Assembly: GCF_900539295.1 (NCBI RefSeq)
Contig: NZ_UQBH01000023.1
Coordinates: 1-38,102 of the forward strand
Length of the DNA: 38,102 nt
Origin: an uncultured Megasphaera sp.
GTDB taxonomy: Bacteria; Bacillota; Negativicutes; Veillonellales; Megasphaeraceae
Direction of reading: 5' to 3'
The notes under the pieces are model-generated. The model was given only the letters and a program-made list of their open reading frames with translations. It had not been told where the DNA came from and did not search any database. Position numbers and translations under genes: made by a program. Shown here piece after piece: positions 1 to 8,342 of this stretch (within the stretch, counting starts at the first letter, position 1; every line of letters begins with the position of its first letter).

Positions 1-1
1 C

Positions 2-103
2 GACACCATTGCCTGCGTCTCCTACTTCGGGTTCCCCGAAAAGATGGAAGTCCAGGCTCCGGCAGCTCGTGAACGGATTGAACGAGAACTCTTGAATCGA
101 TAA
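2..103 (+). CDS. C-terminal end of an unidentified protein (partial)
   Basis: An open frame enters from the left edge and stops at TAA 101-103, giving the last 33 residues (ending in ..ARERIERELLNR). The tail is charged and probably helical. The stretch VSYFGFPEK faintly recalls the C-terminal strand of nitroreductase-type flavoproteins, but this is too short to assign. A strong terminator follows 38 bases later, which supports this being the real end of a gene. Confidence 0.55.
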   Translation, partial: DTIACVSYFGFPEKMEVQAPAARERIERELLNR

Positions 104-140
104 AATATACCCTTGAATGCGAGGGCGCTCGGATTCTGAA

Positions 141-190
141 AAAGATACTGTCTAAGAGGTTAAAGACACCTCTGGACAGTATCTTTTTTT
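141..190 (+). terminator. Rho-independent terminator of the first partial gene
   Basis: The arms AAAGATACTGTC + AAGAGGT and ACCTCT + GGACAGTATCTTT pair into a long stem with a short loop at about 161-167, and a run of seven T follows. It isolates the upstream gene from iolI. Confidence 0.85.
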
Positions 191-257
191 GATGCCTGAT
201 TTTACCTTGCAGAAAACTGCAAATAGTCCTATTTATCTCGGTCATTTTTATAGAAAA

Positions 258-301
258 CGAGCAAGAATGATAAAGTAATTAGGCCAAAAAATGCCTATAC
301 T
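258..301 (+). promoter_or_regulatory. Predicted activator-dependent promoter of iolI-iolG
   Basis: A good -10 box TATACT lies at 296-301. The place where a -35 box should be (273-278, AAGTAA) is poor. The variant motif CGAGCAAG at 258-265 ends exactly 31 bases before the -10. The same distance separates the related motif AGAGCAAT from the -10 in front of the transporter at 17278 and the dehydrogenase at 21595. A weak -35 plus a fixed upstream motif suggests positive control. The call is by eye. Confidence 0.5.
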
Positions 302-351
302 GTAACCAACAAAGGAAATAAACCTACACTACAAAAAAGGAGAAGATAGAC

Positions 352-1185
352 ATGAAATTGAGCATGAACCAGGCAACCTGCTTGGAAAAATCAAGTTTGG
401 AAAAAGATTTAGCCTTATGTGAAAAATATGGGTACGATATGATTGAGCCGCGCACCATGGACGGCATCCCCAATTATTTAAAGGATCATACGATTGACGA
501 ATTGGCTGAATATTTTCAGACTCATAACGTAAAACCGTTGGCCTTCAATACGCTGTGCTTTTTCAACAACCGGACGCCGGAAGAATACCAAGGCGTGTTG
601 AAGGAACTGCGTCAGATGTGTGAATGGGGACAGAAAATCGGCTGCAAGACCGTCATCACTGTTCCGACTGTCGATTTGAAAAAAGTAACTCGTCAAGAAA
701 TTCATGAATCGGCTGTACAGTGTCTGAAGGAAATGGGCAGCATTGCTGCTGAATACGGCATGCGTATTTCGGTTGAATTCATCGGTCACCCGGCTGCTTC
801 CATCAACACTTTTGGAGAAGCCTGGAGCGTCATTCAAGACGTAGACATGGATAACGTCGGCATCACCTTGGACTGCTTCCACTTCCACGGCATGGGCTCG
901 AAATTGGAAGACTTGGCCAAAGCTGACGGCAAAAAGATTTTTATCGTTCATTTAAACGATACAGAAGATTTCCCCATCGGTTCTCTTCTCGATGAAGACC
1001 GCGTATGGCCGGGAACGGGATGCATTGATTTAGACGGCATTTTCAAGACCTTGAAAGCCATCGGTTGGCAGGAAGACGTCGTATCGTTAGAATTATTCCG
1101 TCCGGAATACTATAAGATGGATCCTGACGATGTTTATCGCATCGGCAAAGAAAAATCTGAAGTTGTTATCAAACGTAATTTTTAA
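352..1185 (+). CDS. iolI: 2-keto-myo-inositol (inosose) isomerase IolI
   Basis: The 277-residue TIM-barrel protein of the xylose-isomerase-like/AP-endonuclease-2 superfamily matches Bacillus subtilis IolI from end to end as I remember it (for example EYFQTH, FHFHAMGS-like, DTEDFPIG, DEDRVWPG, ELFRPEYYK). IolI interconverts scyllo-inosose and 1-keto-D-chiro-inositol in the cytoplasm. The metal ligands of the family are present: E142, D174, H200 and E247. The start is set by an AAGGAGA ribosome binding site about 7 bases upstream. It is the first gene of an operon with iolG, 37 bases downstream. Together the two can convert myo-inositol to D-chiro-inositol. Identity of the family is secure; the in vivo substrate is inferred. 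Confidence 0.92.
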   Translation: MKLSMNQATCLEKSSLEKDLALCEKYGYDMIEPRTMDGIPNYLKDHTIDELAEYFQTHNVKPLAFNTLCFFNNRTPEEYQGVLKELRQMCEWGQKIGCKTVITVPTVDLKKVTRQEIHESAVQCLKEMGSIAAEYGMRISVEFIGHPAASINTFGEAWSVIQDVDMDNVGITLDCFHFHGMGSKLEDLAKADGKKIFIVHLNDTEDFPIGSLLDEDRVWPGTGCIDLDGIFKTLKAIGWQEDVVSLELFRPEYYKMDPDDVYRIGKEKSEVVIKRNF

Positions 1186-1222
1186 TAAAAAGCATAGTTT
1201 ATAAAATTGGAGGCGCAGTATT

Positions 1223-2236
1223 ATGGTACGAATTGGTGTAATCGGTTGTGGTGGAATTGGTGTAGAACACATTAAGAGAATTACGAATACTCTTTCCGGC
1301 GGCGTTGTTGTAGCTGTCAACGATATCAATCAGGAACATGCAGAACAGGTTATTAAAGACCTTGGCTTACAGGCAAAATTTTATGCTGACGGCCATGAAT
1401 TGGTTCATGCAGACGACGTAGATGCCGTATTGGTTACTTGCTGGGGTCCGGCACATAAAGAATATGTTCTCGATGCTGTAAATGCTGGTAAATATTGCTT
1501 CTGTGAAAAACCCTTAGCTACGACGGCTGATGACTGCTTGGAAATTGTTGAAGCTGAAATGAAACAGGGTAAACACTTGGTACAGGTCGGATTCATGCGC
1601 CGCTTTGATGCCGGCTACGTCGCTTTGAAAAAAGCTATCGATGCAGGCGAAATCGGAGCTCCGCTCATGCTCCATGCCGCTCATCGCAACCCTGTCGTCG
1701 ATGACCGCTACTCGACGGATATGGCTATTAACGATACCATGATCCATGAAATCGATGTACTTCATTGGCTTCTCGATGATGAATACGTATCGGCTCAGGT
1801 CGTATATCCCCGCAAGACGAAATATGCAGCAGATCACTTGGCCGATCCGCAGATCGTCATGGTAGAAACCAAAAAAGGCGTTCGCATCGACGTAGAAATC
1901 TTCGTCAACTGCAAATACGGCTATGATATCAAGTGCGAAGTCGTCGGTGAAGACGGCGTAGCTTATCTGCCGGAACCGGCAACGGTACAGGTCCGTAAAG
2001 ATGCAGCTCTCCAGCGCCCGATCTTGATGGACTGGAAAGAACGCTTCATCGAAGCTTACGACGTAGAATTACAGGCTTTCCTCGATAATATCAACAGCGG
2101 AAGTCCCCTCAACGGCCCGACCTCTTGGGACGGCTATGCTGCAGCTTTGACGGCAGACATCTGCGTAAAAGCACAGCAAAAACCCGGCGAAATTCTTCCC
2201 ATCCAACTGAAAGAATGCCCGGATTTCTATAAGTAA
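1223..2236 (+). CDS. iolG: Inositol 2-dehydrogenase IolG (myo-/D-chiro-inositol, NAD-dependent)
   Basis: The 337-residue Gfo/Idh/MocA-family oxidoreductase has a Rossmann motif at the N-terminus (GVIGCGGIG, residues 5-13), the family EKP motif at 95-97, and the catalytic set K96, D171 and H175. These correspond to K97, D172 and H176 of B. subtilis IolG. Long stretches match that enzyme (SWGPAH-like, QVGFMRR, HEIDVLHWL, VNCKYGYDI). It oxidises myo-inositol to scyllo-inosose, or works in reverse on the IolI product. The ribosome binding site TTGGAGG lies about 9 bases before the ATG. It is the last gene of the iolI-iolG operon and is followed by a strong terminator. Confidence 0.92.
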   Translation: MVRIGVIGCGGIGVEHIKRITNTLSGGVVVAVNDINQEHAEQVIKDLGLQAKFYADGHELVHADDVDAVLVTCWGPAHKEYVLDAVNAGKYCFCEKPLATTADDCLEIVEAEMKQGKHLVQVGFMRRFDAGYVALKKAIDAGEIGAPLMLHAAHRNPVVDDRYSTDMAINDTMIHEIDVLHWLLDDEYVSAQVVYPRKTKYAADHLADPQIVMVETKKGVRIDVEIFVNCKYGYDIKCEVVGEDGVAYLPEPATVQVRKDAALQRPILMDWKERFIEAYDVELQAFLDNINSGSPLNGPTSWDGYAAALTADICVKAQQKPGEILPIQLKECPDFYK

Positions 2237-2261
2237 TACCTTTTCATAATACAATAGTACG

Positions 2262-2298
2262 AAAAGCCCATCTAGCTGACCGACTAGATGGGCTTTTT
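2262..2298 (+). terminator. Rho-independent terminator of iolI-iolG
   Basis: AAAAGCCCATCTAG and CTAGATGGGCTTTTT form a 14-bp stem around a 7-8 base loop with a T run on the 3' side. The A-rich 5' flank could make it work in both directions. Confidence 0.92.
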
Positions 2299-2406
2299 AC
2301 ATGTGTGCAATGAAAATGAAAGACGGTTTTCAGACACGATAGAATCTGTTTTTTGATGATATGTGCATACTGGTACCAAGATATGACCCTAAAAAGTTAG
2401 ACCTGC

Positions 2407-2435
2407 CGCCGCAACAGAAATGTTGTGGTGTTTTT
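2407..2435 (+). terminator. Hairpin with T run in the iolG-araC intergenic space
   Basis: CGCCGCAACA-GAAA-TGTTGTGGTG forms a 10-bp stem (two G-U pairs) with a GAAA tetraloop and then TTTTT. It is the only recognisable element between the iolG terminator and the end of the convergent AraC gene at 2508. It may be a second terminator or part of a small RNA; no promoter was evident. Confidence 0.45.
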
Positions 2436-2507
2436 ATGCTGTCAACGCCGCGGATATAGGCATCTTTAATAGAATTTGTAAACCGTTTTTCACAAGGTGA
2501 TCATGTT

Positions 2508-3434
2508 CTATGAACTTACACCTCCCATGGATTTCCGATAAGCACCCGGGGTGATGGTCTCGTGCTGCTTGAACAAATTGATGAAGTGACTTGTATTGAC
2601 ATAGCCGACCGCCTCGGCAATAGCCGTAATTGTATCGTTTGTATTTTGCAGCATGTATTTCGCTTGCTGGATTCGAACTGCAATCATGTACTCGCCGGGT
2701 GTTGCGCCGTAACTTCGCTTGAATTGGCGTAACAGATGATATTTATTGATGTGAAAACGGTGTGCAAGCAAATCAAGGCTGATCTCCTCCGCATAATGAC
2801 TCTTAATATAGCGACACACCTCACGAATGACTGGTGGGATACGGCACATATCATTTTGAAGCTGACTGCAAAGCGTGAACAGTGTCATCAGTTGTACCAA
2901 GTCCGTCGAGGCCGTGATGTCCTGCAGCAGCGTGTTTTCACCGTGTTCGTACAGATGGAGCATCCGCGTCATGATTTCGGCTGCGTCTGTTGTATGCGCA
3001 GAAAGCTGTATGACGGGAGAGTCATTGTTTGCCTGGTTAAAGAGAGAATAATAGTCATCGCTGGAGCCGCCGCGGAAATGATACCAGAGAATATGCCAGT
3101 GTGTGTGTTCTTTTGACGTTCGATAAAACTGATATTCTCGGCAATCAATCCAGAAGGCGGTATCTTTTGTCAAGGTATATTTTTTACCACGATAGGATAG
3201 GATTCCTGCACCATCCAGTGTGTAAACAATCAGGTACATTGGCAAATCTTTTCTCTCTGTGCAGTAACGGGAACCGGCATCATAAGCCCCTAATTCCAAA
3301 ACATGGGGGAGCACATGTCGTACTTCCGGTGCGATGACCGGATAAAGCCGGCTTTGTACCATCGTTCCCTCCATAACCGTCTTTTCTTCGTAGATCATAC
3401 TGCAGCGGTTTGGAAACTGGTTGTCATCCTTCAT
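2508..3434 (-). CDS. AraC-family transcriptional regulator 1
   Basis: The 308-residue protein has an N-terminal cupin-like sensing domain (about residues 25-165) and a C-terminal double helix-turn-helix AraC DNA-binding domain (about 205-300). The latter includes EISLDLLAHRFHINKYHLLR and the second-helix signature ITAIAEAVGYVNTSHFINLF. The start was placed at the ATG at 3434 because AAAGGAGG lies 8-9 bases upstream; an ATG 13 codons further out (3473) has no such site. It is transcribed away from the dehydrogenase-isomerase-transporter cassette starting at 3601 and probably controls it. The ligand is unknown. Confidence 0.9.
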   Translation of the reverse strand: MKDDNQFPNRCSMIYEEKTVMEGTMVQSRLYPVIAPEVRHVLPHVLELGAYDAGSRYCTERKDLPMYLIVYTLDGAGILSYRGKKYTLTKDTAFWIDCREYQFYRTSKEHTHWHILWYHFRGGSSDDYYSLFNQANNDSPVIQLSAHTTDAAEIMTRMLHLYEHGENTLLQDITASTDLVQLMTLFTLCSQLQNDMCRIPPVIREVCRYIKSHYAEEISLDLLAHRFHINKYHLLRQFKRSYGATPGEYMIAVRIQQAKYMLQNTNDTITAIAEAVGYVNTSHFINLFKQHETITPGAYRKSMGGVSS

Positions 3435-3516
3435 TGTGTCTCCCTCCTTTTGACAATAGTCAATATTCTGCAATCAAACGGCAACATCCTCTGATGACGT
3501 TATGCGGTGTTGCTAA

Positions 3517-3526
3517 TATAATTATA
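3517..3526. promoter_or_regulatory. Overlapping divergent -10 boxes between AraC1 and the 3601 cassette
   Basis: The AT-rich stretch contains TATAAT on the plus strand (3517-3522) and TATAAT on the minus strand (read from 3526 to 3521), sharing two bases. RNA polymerase could probably occupy only one direction at a time, which suits regulator-versus-target switching. The upstream string AAACGGCAAC (3476-3485) resembles the iolI-promoter motif AAACGAGCAAG, but its spacing to the -10 is off by one. Confidence 0.4.
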
Positions 3527-3600
3527 GCAAAGAACGGACATAAATACAGTCCATCTAAAAAATTCATACAGGTTTTTTAACTTGCAAAGGAGAGATTGAT

Positions 3601-4731
3601 ATGAAAAAGATAATTCGTGTAGGATTGATTGGTGCCGGTTTCATCGGACGCAGTCATGCAACCGCTTATGTTAATCAGTGCCAGTTTGAATCGGACGTCA
3701 AGGTGGATTTACGGGTCGTCTGTGATCCCGTTGAAGCGGCAGCGAAAGCGCTGGCAGATAGCCATGGTTTTTCTCGATACACGACCGATTGGAAAGAGGT
3801 TGTTGCGGCAGATGATGTGGATCTCGTATGCATTTGCACTCCTAATAACATGCATTGTGAAATTGCTAAGGAGGCCGCGCGTCATGGTAAGCATATTAAT
3901 TGTGAAAAACCGCTCGGCATGGACGGAAATCAGTCCGAGGACGCAGCTCGTGTCATCAAGGAATGCGGCGTTGTCGCTGCTTGTGGCTTTAATACGATGA
4001 AAACGCCTGTCATTGCCTATGCTAAACAGGTTATTGACTCGGGCCGCCTGGGCCAACTCGTTTCTTTCCGTGGTTCATATGATACCGATGGACTTGCAAC
4101 TCCGGATGCACCGCACGCATGGCGTATGCTGGCCGTCAATTCCAAGTTGGGTTCGATGGGGGATCTGGCTGCACATGTACTGTCTATTTCGCAGTATTTG
4201 TTGGGTGATATTACGGCTGTATCCGGAATGACGAGAATCGTTTACGACAAGCGTAAAAATGCAAAAGGTGAGTATCTGCCGGTAGAAAATGATGATGTCG
4301 CGCAATTTCTTTGCACTTATGAGAATGGCGGTATCGGTTATATCTCTTCGAATCGCGTCGCACCGGGCTGTAAACAGGCAGAGGTGTTCGAAGCACAATT
4401 TACAAAAGGTACTATTCGCTGGTCACTGGAACGTATGAACGAAATCAATATCTATTATACCGATGATGCGGCAGGAGACCAGGGCTTCAAAAATATTATT
4501 TCTGCACCGGAACACGGCGAATACGGCAAGTTCTGGGCTGGACCGGGCATCGGCATTGGCTACGAGGATCTCAAGACAATTGAAGAGCATCACCTGTTGG
4601 AAAATATTGTAAATGGTACGAAGCCGGTTGCTGATTTTGTCTTTGCTGCAAAGATTGACCGCGTCATGGAAGCCGTGTTGGAATCGGCGCAGAACGGTCA
4701 GTGGACCAAGGTAAAAGCTGTCAATGTATAA
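3601..4731 (+). CDS. Gfo/Idh/MocA-family dehydrogenase (cyclitol or 3-keto-glycoside-forming type)
   Basis: The 376-residue protein has a Rossmann motif GLIGAGFIG (8-16), the family motif EKP at 102-104 and the putative catalytic pair D188 and H192 in GSMGDLAAHVL. The HAWR segment before the catalytic loop resembles the WR-containing loop of levoglucosan dehydrogenase-like and glycoside 3-dehydrogenase-like members, and differs from the IolG-type loop. It probably oxidises a sugar or cyclitol hydroxyl with NAD(P). The start has AAAGGAGAG 8-10 bases upstream. It is first in a cassette with a TIM-barrel enzyme (45 bases on) and a GPH transporter. It is about 40% alike by eye to the dehydrogenase at 10456. 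The substrate is not determinable from sequence. Confidence 0.85.
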   Translation: MKKIIRVGLIGAGFIGRSHATAYVNQCQFESDVKVDLRVVCDPVEAAAKALADSHGFSRYTTDWKEVVAADDVDLVCICTPNNMHCEIAKEAARHGKHINCEKPLGMDGNQSEDAARVIKECGVVAACGFNTMKTPVIAYAKQVIDSGRLGQLVSFRGSYDTDGLATPDAPHAWRMLAVNSKLGSMGDLAAHVLSISQYLLGDITAVSGMTRIVYDKRKNAKGEYLPVENDDVAQFLCTYENGGIGYISSNRVAPGCKQAEVFEAQFTKGTIRWSLERMNEINIYYTDDAAGDQGFKNIISAPEHGEYGKFWAGPGIGIGYEDLKTIEEHHLLENIVNGTKPVADFVFAAKIDRVMEAVLESAQNGQWTKVKAVNV

Positions 4732-4776
4732 TAAAAAAACGAAAAGGAAGCTCTATTGGAAGAGAGGAGAATCATC

Positions 4777-5724
4777 ATGCGACTTTGCTTAAATACAGAT
4801 GGATTGGCAAATCTTTCCTTTGAGGAAATGGTACAGACTTCCGCGCAAATCGGTATCGAGTCATTAGAAATTGCCTGCGGTAACTGGTCAAACGCACCGC
4901 ATCTCAACTTGGATGAACTGCTGGAAAGCGAATTGGCTCGTATAAAATACATGGATACAATTCATAAGAATGGCCTTGTCCTTGAAGCGCTGAACTGCTC
5001 AGGAAACCAGTTGGAGCCTAATGAGACAGGCCACCAGCATCAGGAGGTTGTCGAAAAAACGTTCCGACTGGCAAAATTGCTAGGGGTTAAGCGCATTGTC
5101 ATGATGTCGGGATTACCGGGCGGCAATGCAACTGATACAACGGCAAACTGGATTACGACCTGCTGGCCTATGAGTTGTCAGACTATGCTTGACTATCAGT
5201 GGAATGAAGTCCTCATCCCTTATTGGAAAAAGACTGCTGAGATGGCCAAGGACTGTGGGATTACTTCTATTGCACTTGAAAACCATGGCGCTCAGTGTGT
5301 TTATAATGCTGAAACCTTACTGAAACTGCGAGCAGCAGTCGGCCCTATGGTCGGCATGAATCTCGATCCGTCCCATCACATGTGGATGGGGGGAGATGGC
5401 ATCGATATGGCAATGGCACTAGGAGGAGATGCCATTTACCATGTTCATGCTAAGGACCTGCGTAAAGAAAAACATAAATTTGCTGCAAATGGTGGCTTAG
5501 AAACAAAATTCTTTGACCGTTACAATGAGCGGACATGGAACTATGTTGCGCTTGGCTATGGAGAAGATCGCCGCTGGTGGAAAGAATTCTTCTCCGTACT
5601 CAGTATGATGGGCTATGATGGACCGGTTTCTTTGGAAATCGAGGATAAGACCATGCCTGCGCTGACGGCAATTAAGAAATCGATTAACTTCCTGCATGAT
5701 GTTTTGCCGAACGATTACGACTGA
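4777..5724 (+). CDS. TIM-barrel sugar isomerase/epimerase-family enzyme (possible keto-glycoside lyase/hydratase)
   Basis: The 315-residue xylose-isomerase-like/AP-endonuclease-2-fold protein has plausible metal ligands E168 (ALENHGAQ), D197 and H200 (NLDPSHHMWMG), H224 (YHVHAKD) and E287 (SLEIED). The start is the ATG at 4777, behind AGAGGAGA; an upstream ATG at 4756 overlaps that site. Enzymes of this subgroup beside Gfo/Idh/MocA dehydrogenases act on keto-sugars, for example in C-glycoside deglycosylation (DgpC-type) and in 3-keto-glycoside breakdown. That role is an inference from pairing and motif style. No gene for the small DgpB-like partner is visible. The family assignment is firm; the reaction is not. 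Confidence 0.83.
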   Translation: MRLCLNTDGLANLSFEEMVQTSAQIGIESLEIACGNWSNAPHLNLDELLESELARIKYMDTIHKNGLVLEALNCSGNQLEPNETGHQHQEVVEKTFRLAKLLGVKRIVMMSGLPGGNATDTTANWITTCWPMSCQTMLDYQWNEVLIPYWKKTAEMAKDCGITSIALENHGAQCVYNAETLLKLRAAVGPMVGMNLDPSHHMWMGGDGIDMAMALGGDAIYHVHAKDLRKEKHKFAANGGLETKFFDRYNERTWNYVALGYGEDRRWWKEFFSVLSMMGYDGPVSLEIEDKTMPALTAIKKSINFLHDVLPNDYD

Positions 5725-5742
5725 TTTAACGCTTCTCTGATG

Positions 5743-5798
5743 TATATCCGTTTGGGTGGATGATGCAGTGTCACCACTCAAACGGATATTGACATTTT
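5743..5798 (+). terminator. Terminator-like hairpin between the isomerase and transporter genes
   Basis: ATATCCGTTTG plus GTGG pairs with CCAC plus CAAACGGATAT (5743-5758 with 5774-5789), and ATTTTT follows shortly after. The transporter ATG is only 18 bases beyond, so this may attenuate and not fully end transcription of the cassette. Confidence 0.65.
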
Positions 5799-5815
5799 TA
5801 TGAAAGGTGATTTCT

Positions 5816-7219
5816 ATGGGTAATTTAGTGCAATCCAGTCCGCCGCCCGCAGTAGCCGGTGAAGAGCGGCTCTCGTGGTTCACACGAATCTCTTATGGCG
5901 TTGGCGATACGGCAATGAATGTCGTAGCGGGTGCCATGACGATACTGACATTTTTCTATACGGATTATGCAGGTGTCGACCCTGCTACTATCGGCCTCAT
6001 CATTCTGATTTCGCGTGTCTTCGATGGAGTGTCTGACCTTATCATGGGGGTTCTTGTCGAGCGCACACATTCAAAATGGGGGAAATCGCGTCCCTGGATA
6101 CTCTGGACGAGTATTCCCTTCTGTGTTTCCATTGTTCTGCTGTACACTGTACCACAAGGGTCAGTGTTGATGAAGGCTGTCTATATCTTCATTACGTACA
6201 ACTTCTGTAATACTATTTGCTACACTGCATTGAATCTCCCTTACGGGAGTCTGTCCGCGATGATGACACGCAGTTCTCGGGAGAGGGATATGCTCTCTGT
6301 TACGCGCATGGCATTGTCACCGATTGGCAAGCTCATTTCTATTTCTGCTACATTGCCGCTCATCAAAGTGTTTGGGGACAATCAGCAGGCATGGGTTATC
6401 GTCATGAGTATATGGGCGGTATTTGCACTGCTCCTTCTCCTCTTATGTTTTTACAAGTGCGAAGAAAAGGTTGTCATCGAGGCGCGAGAAAATGCTGACA
6501 AGCTGCCTATCGGAAGGGCAATCAAATGCCTGCTTTTGAACAAGTATTTCTGGATGACTATGGTCATTTGGGCAATGCAGTGCGTCATTCAGATGGTAAC
6601 GGGAACAATCCTTCCCTATTACTGCAAGTATATTTTCTTTGATGACTCATTGTTTAGCGGTCTCATGATTTTGGAAACGGTTACGACCATTTTTTGTACT
6701 GTAACCATATGCCCAAGACTGCTGAAGAAACTTGGCAAACGCAAGATGTCGCTCATAGGTGTCATCGTCGCGCTCGTCGGACATCTTATTTACTGCCTGA
6801 ATCCTATGAATTTTTATTGGGTAGTGTTCAGCTGCTTTATTCGCGGTGTCGGATTCGCGCCGCTCAATTCGGTAATCTTTGGCTTTCTGGGTGATGTCGT
6901 GGAATACGGACAGTGGAAATTCCACATCCGGACGGAGGGACTTATTTTTTCCGGCGGATCGATTGGTTACAAGGTGGGACTTGGCCTTACCGGTGCCCTG
7001 ATTACGATGCTGATGTCCTGGTCGGGATATGTTGTCTCATCGACGGGCAGTGCTGTCCAGCCACAGTCGGCCATTGATATGATTGTGAATATTTATATGT
7101 ATGGCATGATTATTATCTGGGTTATTTTGTTAGGAGTCCTGGCAGTCTATAAATTGGATAAGGAGTACCCGAGAATTATGCGGGATCTTGTCGAACGCGA
7201 GGCACGGGGCGAGATGTAA
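5816..7219 (+). CDS. GPH-family sugar:cation symporter 1
   Basis: The 467-residue protein has about 12 hydrophobic segments and the glycoside-pentoside-hexuronide family signatures: LSWFTRISYGVGDTA near residue 22, FFYTDYAG, and SKWGKSRPWILW after the second helix. It imports an unphosphorylated sugar, cyclitol or glycoside across the inner membrane with Na+ or H+. The start is the ATG at 5816 with AAAGGTG upstream; a GTG at 5807 lies inside that site. It closes the cassette 3601-7219, 91 bases after the isomerase. It is close to the transporters at 12638 and 17278. The substrate is unknown. Confidence 0.92.
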   Translation: MGNLVQSSPPPAVAGEERLSWFTRISYGVGDTAMNVVAGAMTILTFFYTDYAGVDPATIGLIILISRVFDGVSDLIMGVLVERTHSKWGKSRPWILWTSIPFCVSIVLLYTVPQGSVLMKAVYIFITYNFCNTICYTALNLPYGSLSAMMTRSSRERDMLSVTRMALSPIGKLISISATLPLIKVFGDNQQAWVIVMSIWAVFALLLLLLCFYKCEEKVVIEARENADKLPIGRAIKCLLLNKYFWMTMVIWAMQCVIQMVTGTILPYYCKYIFFDDSLFSGLMILETVTTIFCTVTICPRLLKKLGKRKMSLIGVIVALVGHLIYCLNPMNFYWVVFSCFIRGVGFAPLNSVIFGFLGDVVEYGQWKFHIRTEGLIFSGGSIGYKVGLGLTGALITMLMSWSGYVVSSTGSAVQPQSAIDMIVNIYMYGMIIIWVILLGVLAVYKLDKEYPRIMRDLVEREARGEM

Positions 7220-7230
7220 GCAAGAACCGA

Positions 7231-7264
7231 GAACCTGTCTTTCCAATCATGGAAAGACAGGTTC
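7231..7264 (+). terminator. Strong hairpin after GPH transporter 1
   Basis: GAACCTGTCTTTCC and GGAAAGACAGGTTC form a perfect 14-bp stem with a 6-base loop. There is no clear T run, so termination may be weak or the hairpin may protect the 3' end. Confidence 0.65.
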
Positions 7265-7334
7265 GATGAGGAATAGTACCATTGCCAGTATAATAAAAGA
7301 AAATGGTACAAAGCGTGCAAATCTTGCATGTCAT

Positions 7335-7590
7335 GAATATAAGGTGAAGTGATATGATTATGAGACGTGTTTTTTAGTAATTCATAGCTCCTTTGTATAG
7401 ATAAAGAGCATGGAAATATGACGACTTAAAATGGAGACGATGGGGCCGGGCCGGCGATGCTGCTGCAGGCAATAGGCCCCATTATAGGGGCTTTTTTTAT
7501 GGTTCTGATGTTTGCTGCTTCAGTTCGACGCATCGTAAGGTCCAAGGCCGATATTCTATATCTATGCAGAAGGACGGGCCTATGAAGAAG
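7335..7590 (-). pseudogene. Decayed YczE-like membrane protein gene (relic of the 16158-16877 copy)
   Basis: The plus-strand text here follows the 3' half of the intact gene at 16158-16877. Shared strings include GATATGATTA, GCTCCTTTG, GGAGACGATGGG, GCAGGCAATA and GCATCGTAAGG in the same order. There are internal deletions (for example between the GGAGACGATGGG and GCAGGCAATA blocks) and frameshifts. No open frame survives. It stands in the same position and orientation relative to the following transporter relic as the intact gene does at 16-17 kb. Confidence 0.8.
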
Positions 7591-7664
7591 CGACATGAGA
7601 AAGAAAAAGGACTTGACAGTAGAATGGATTTCGACAGACTGACAGAATTTCATAATATAGCCTA

Positions 7665-8314
7665 ATGCTTTTTTCCTTTATCCAGTGCAAGAAAATTATT
7701 GCCATTGAGGCTCAGGAAAAAAGATGAAGTTAAAATTTCGACTATGGAGTCCTTAAAATATATTGATTTAACGACTGTTTCTGGTAAGTCATAATCCTTT
7801 TGATAATGCAAAATGTTATTTATGGCATGGCTGAGACGAGTACATTCTTATTATTGTAAATATGTATTTCACAACAATACCGTTTATAGTGTATTATATT
7901 TAGTAGAAGCAGTAATCGCTATTGTTTTTAGCCCGATGTTATTATGACGCTTTGGGAAGCGCAACAGGTCCTTAGTCGGCGTCTTGCTTTGTCGGCCATC
8001 TCATTTTCTTGCTGAATCCGTTGAACTTTAATTGGGGTGTCTTTCGCTGTGTTATCTGCTGCTCCCATACAATCGGTTATCTTCTTGATCGTGGTGACGT
8101 CCTGATACGTTCCGTGAAAATTCCATATGCATTAAGATGACCTGATTTTCTAGGGCAGTTCTATCGGTACGAAAGTATCTCTGGCCTTACCATGCCATTT
8201 TGATGGGCGGATATATCCTGTTGACGAATGGCAGGGGACAGCCGGAAAGGGCTGCTTCGATGGTTTTGACGGTGATGAGTGATGGTACAACGCAGAGCAA
8301 AGGGCGAATTATGA
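7665..8314 (+). pseudogene. Decayed GPH transporter (relic of a copy of the 17278-18672 gene)
   Basis: The sequence follows the second half of the transporter at 17278-18672 with many indels and stops. Matching blocks include TTATTATTG(T/C)AAATATGTATTT, GTTTATAGTGT, TTTAGCCCGATG, TTTTGGGAAGCG, ATTTTCTTGCTGAATCCG and AAATTCCATATGC, and it ends GCAAAGGGCGAATTATGA where the intact gene has GCAAAAGGCGAATTATAA. The 5' half is missing. The intact kinase-like gene at 8343 follows with the same short spacer as in the intact module. Confidence 0.9.
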
Positions 8315-8342
8315 GCAGGCTTTTCTATAGGAGGTGTATTGC

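Noticed and set aside
8334..8342. GTG start for the kinase-like genes (also at 18692)
   Set aside because: The GTG is part of the AGGAGGTG ribosome binding site; the ATG three codons later is correctly spaced.
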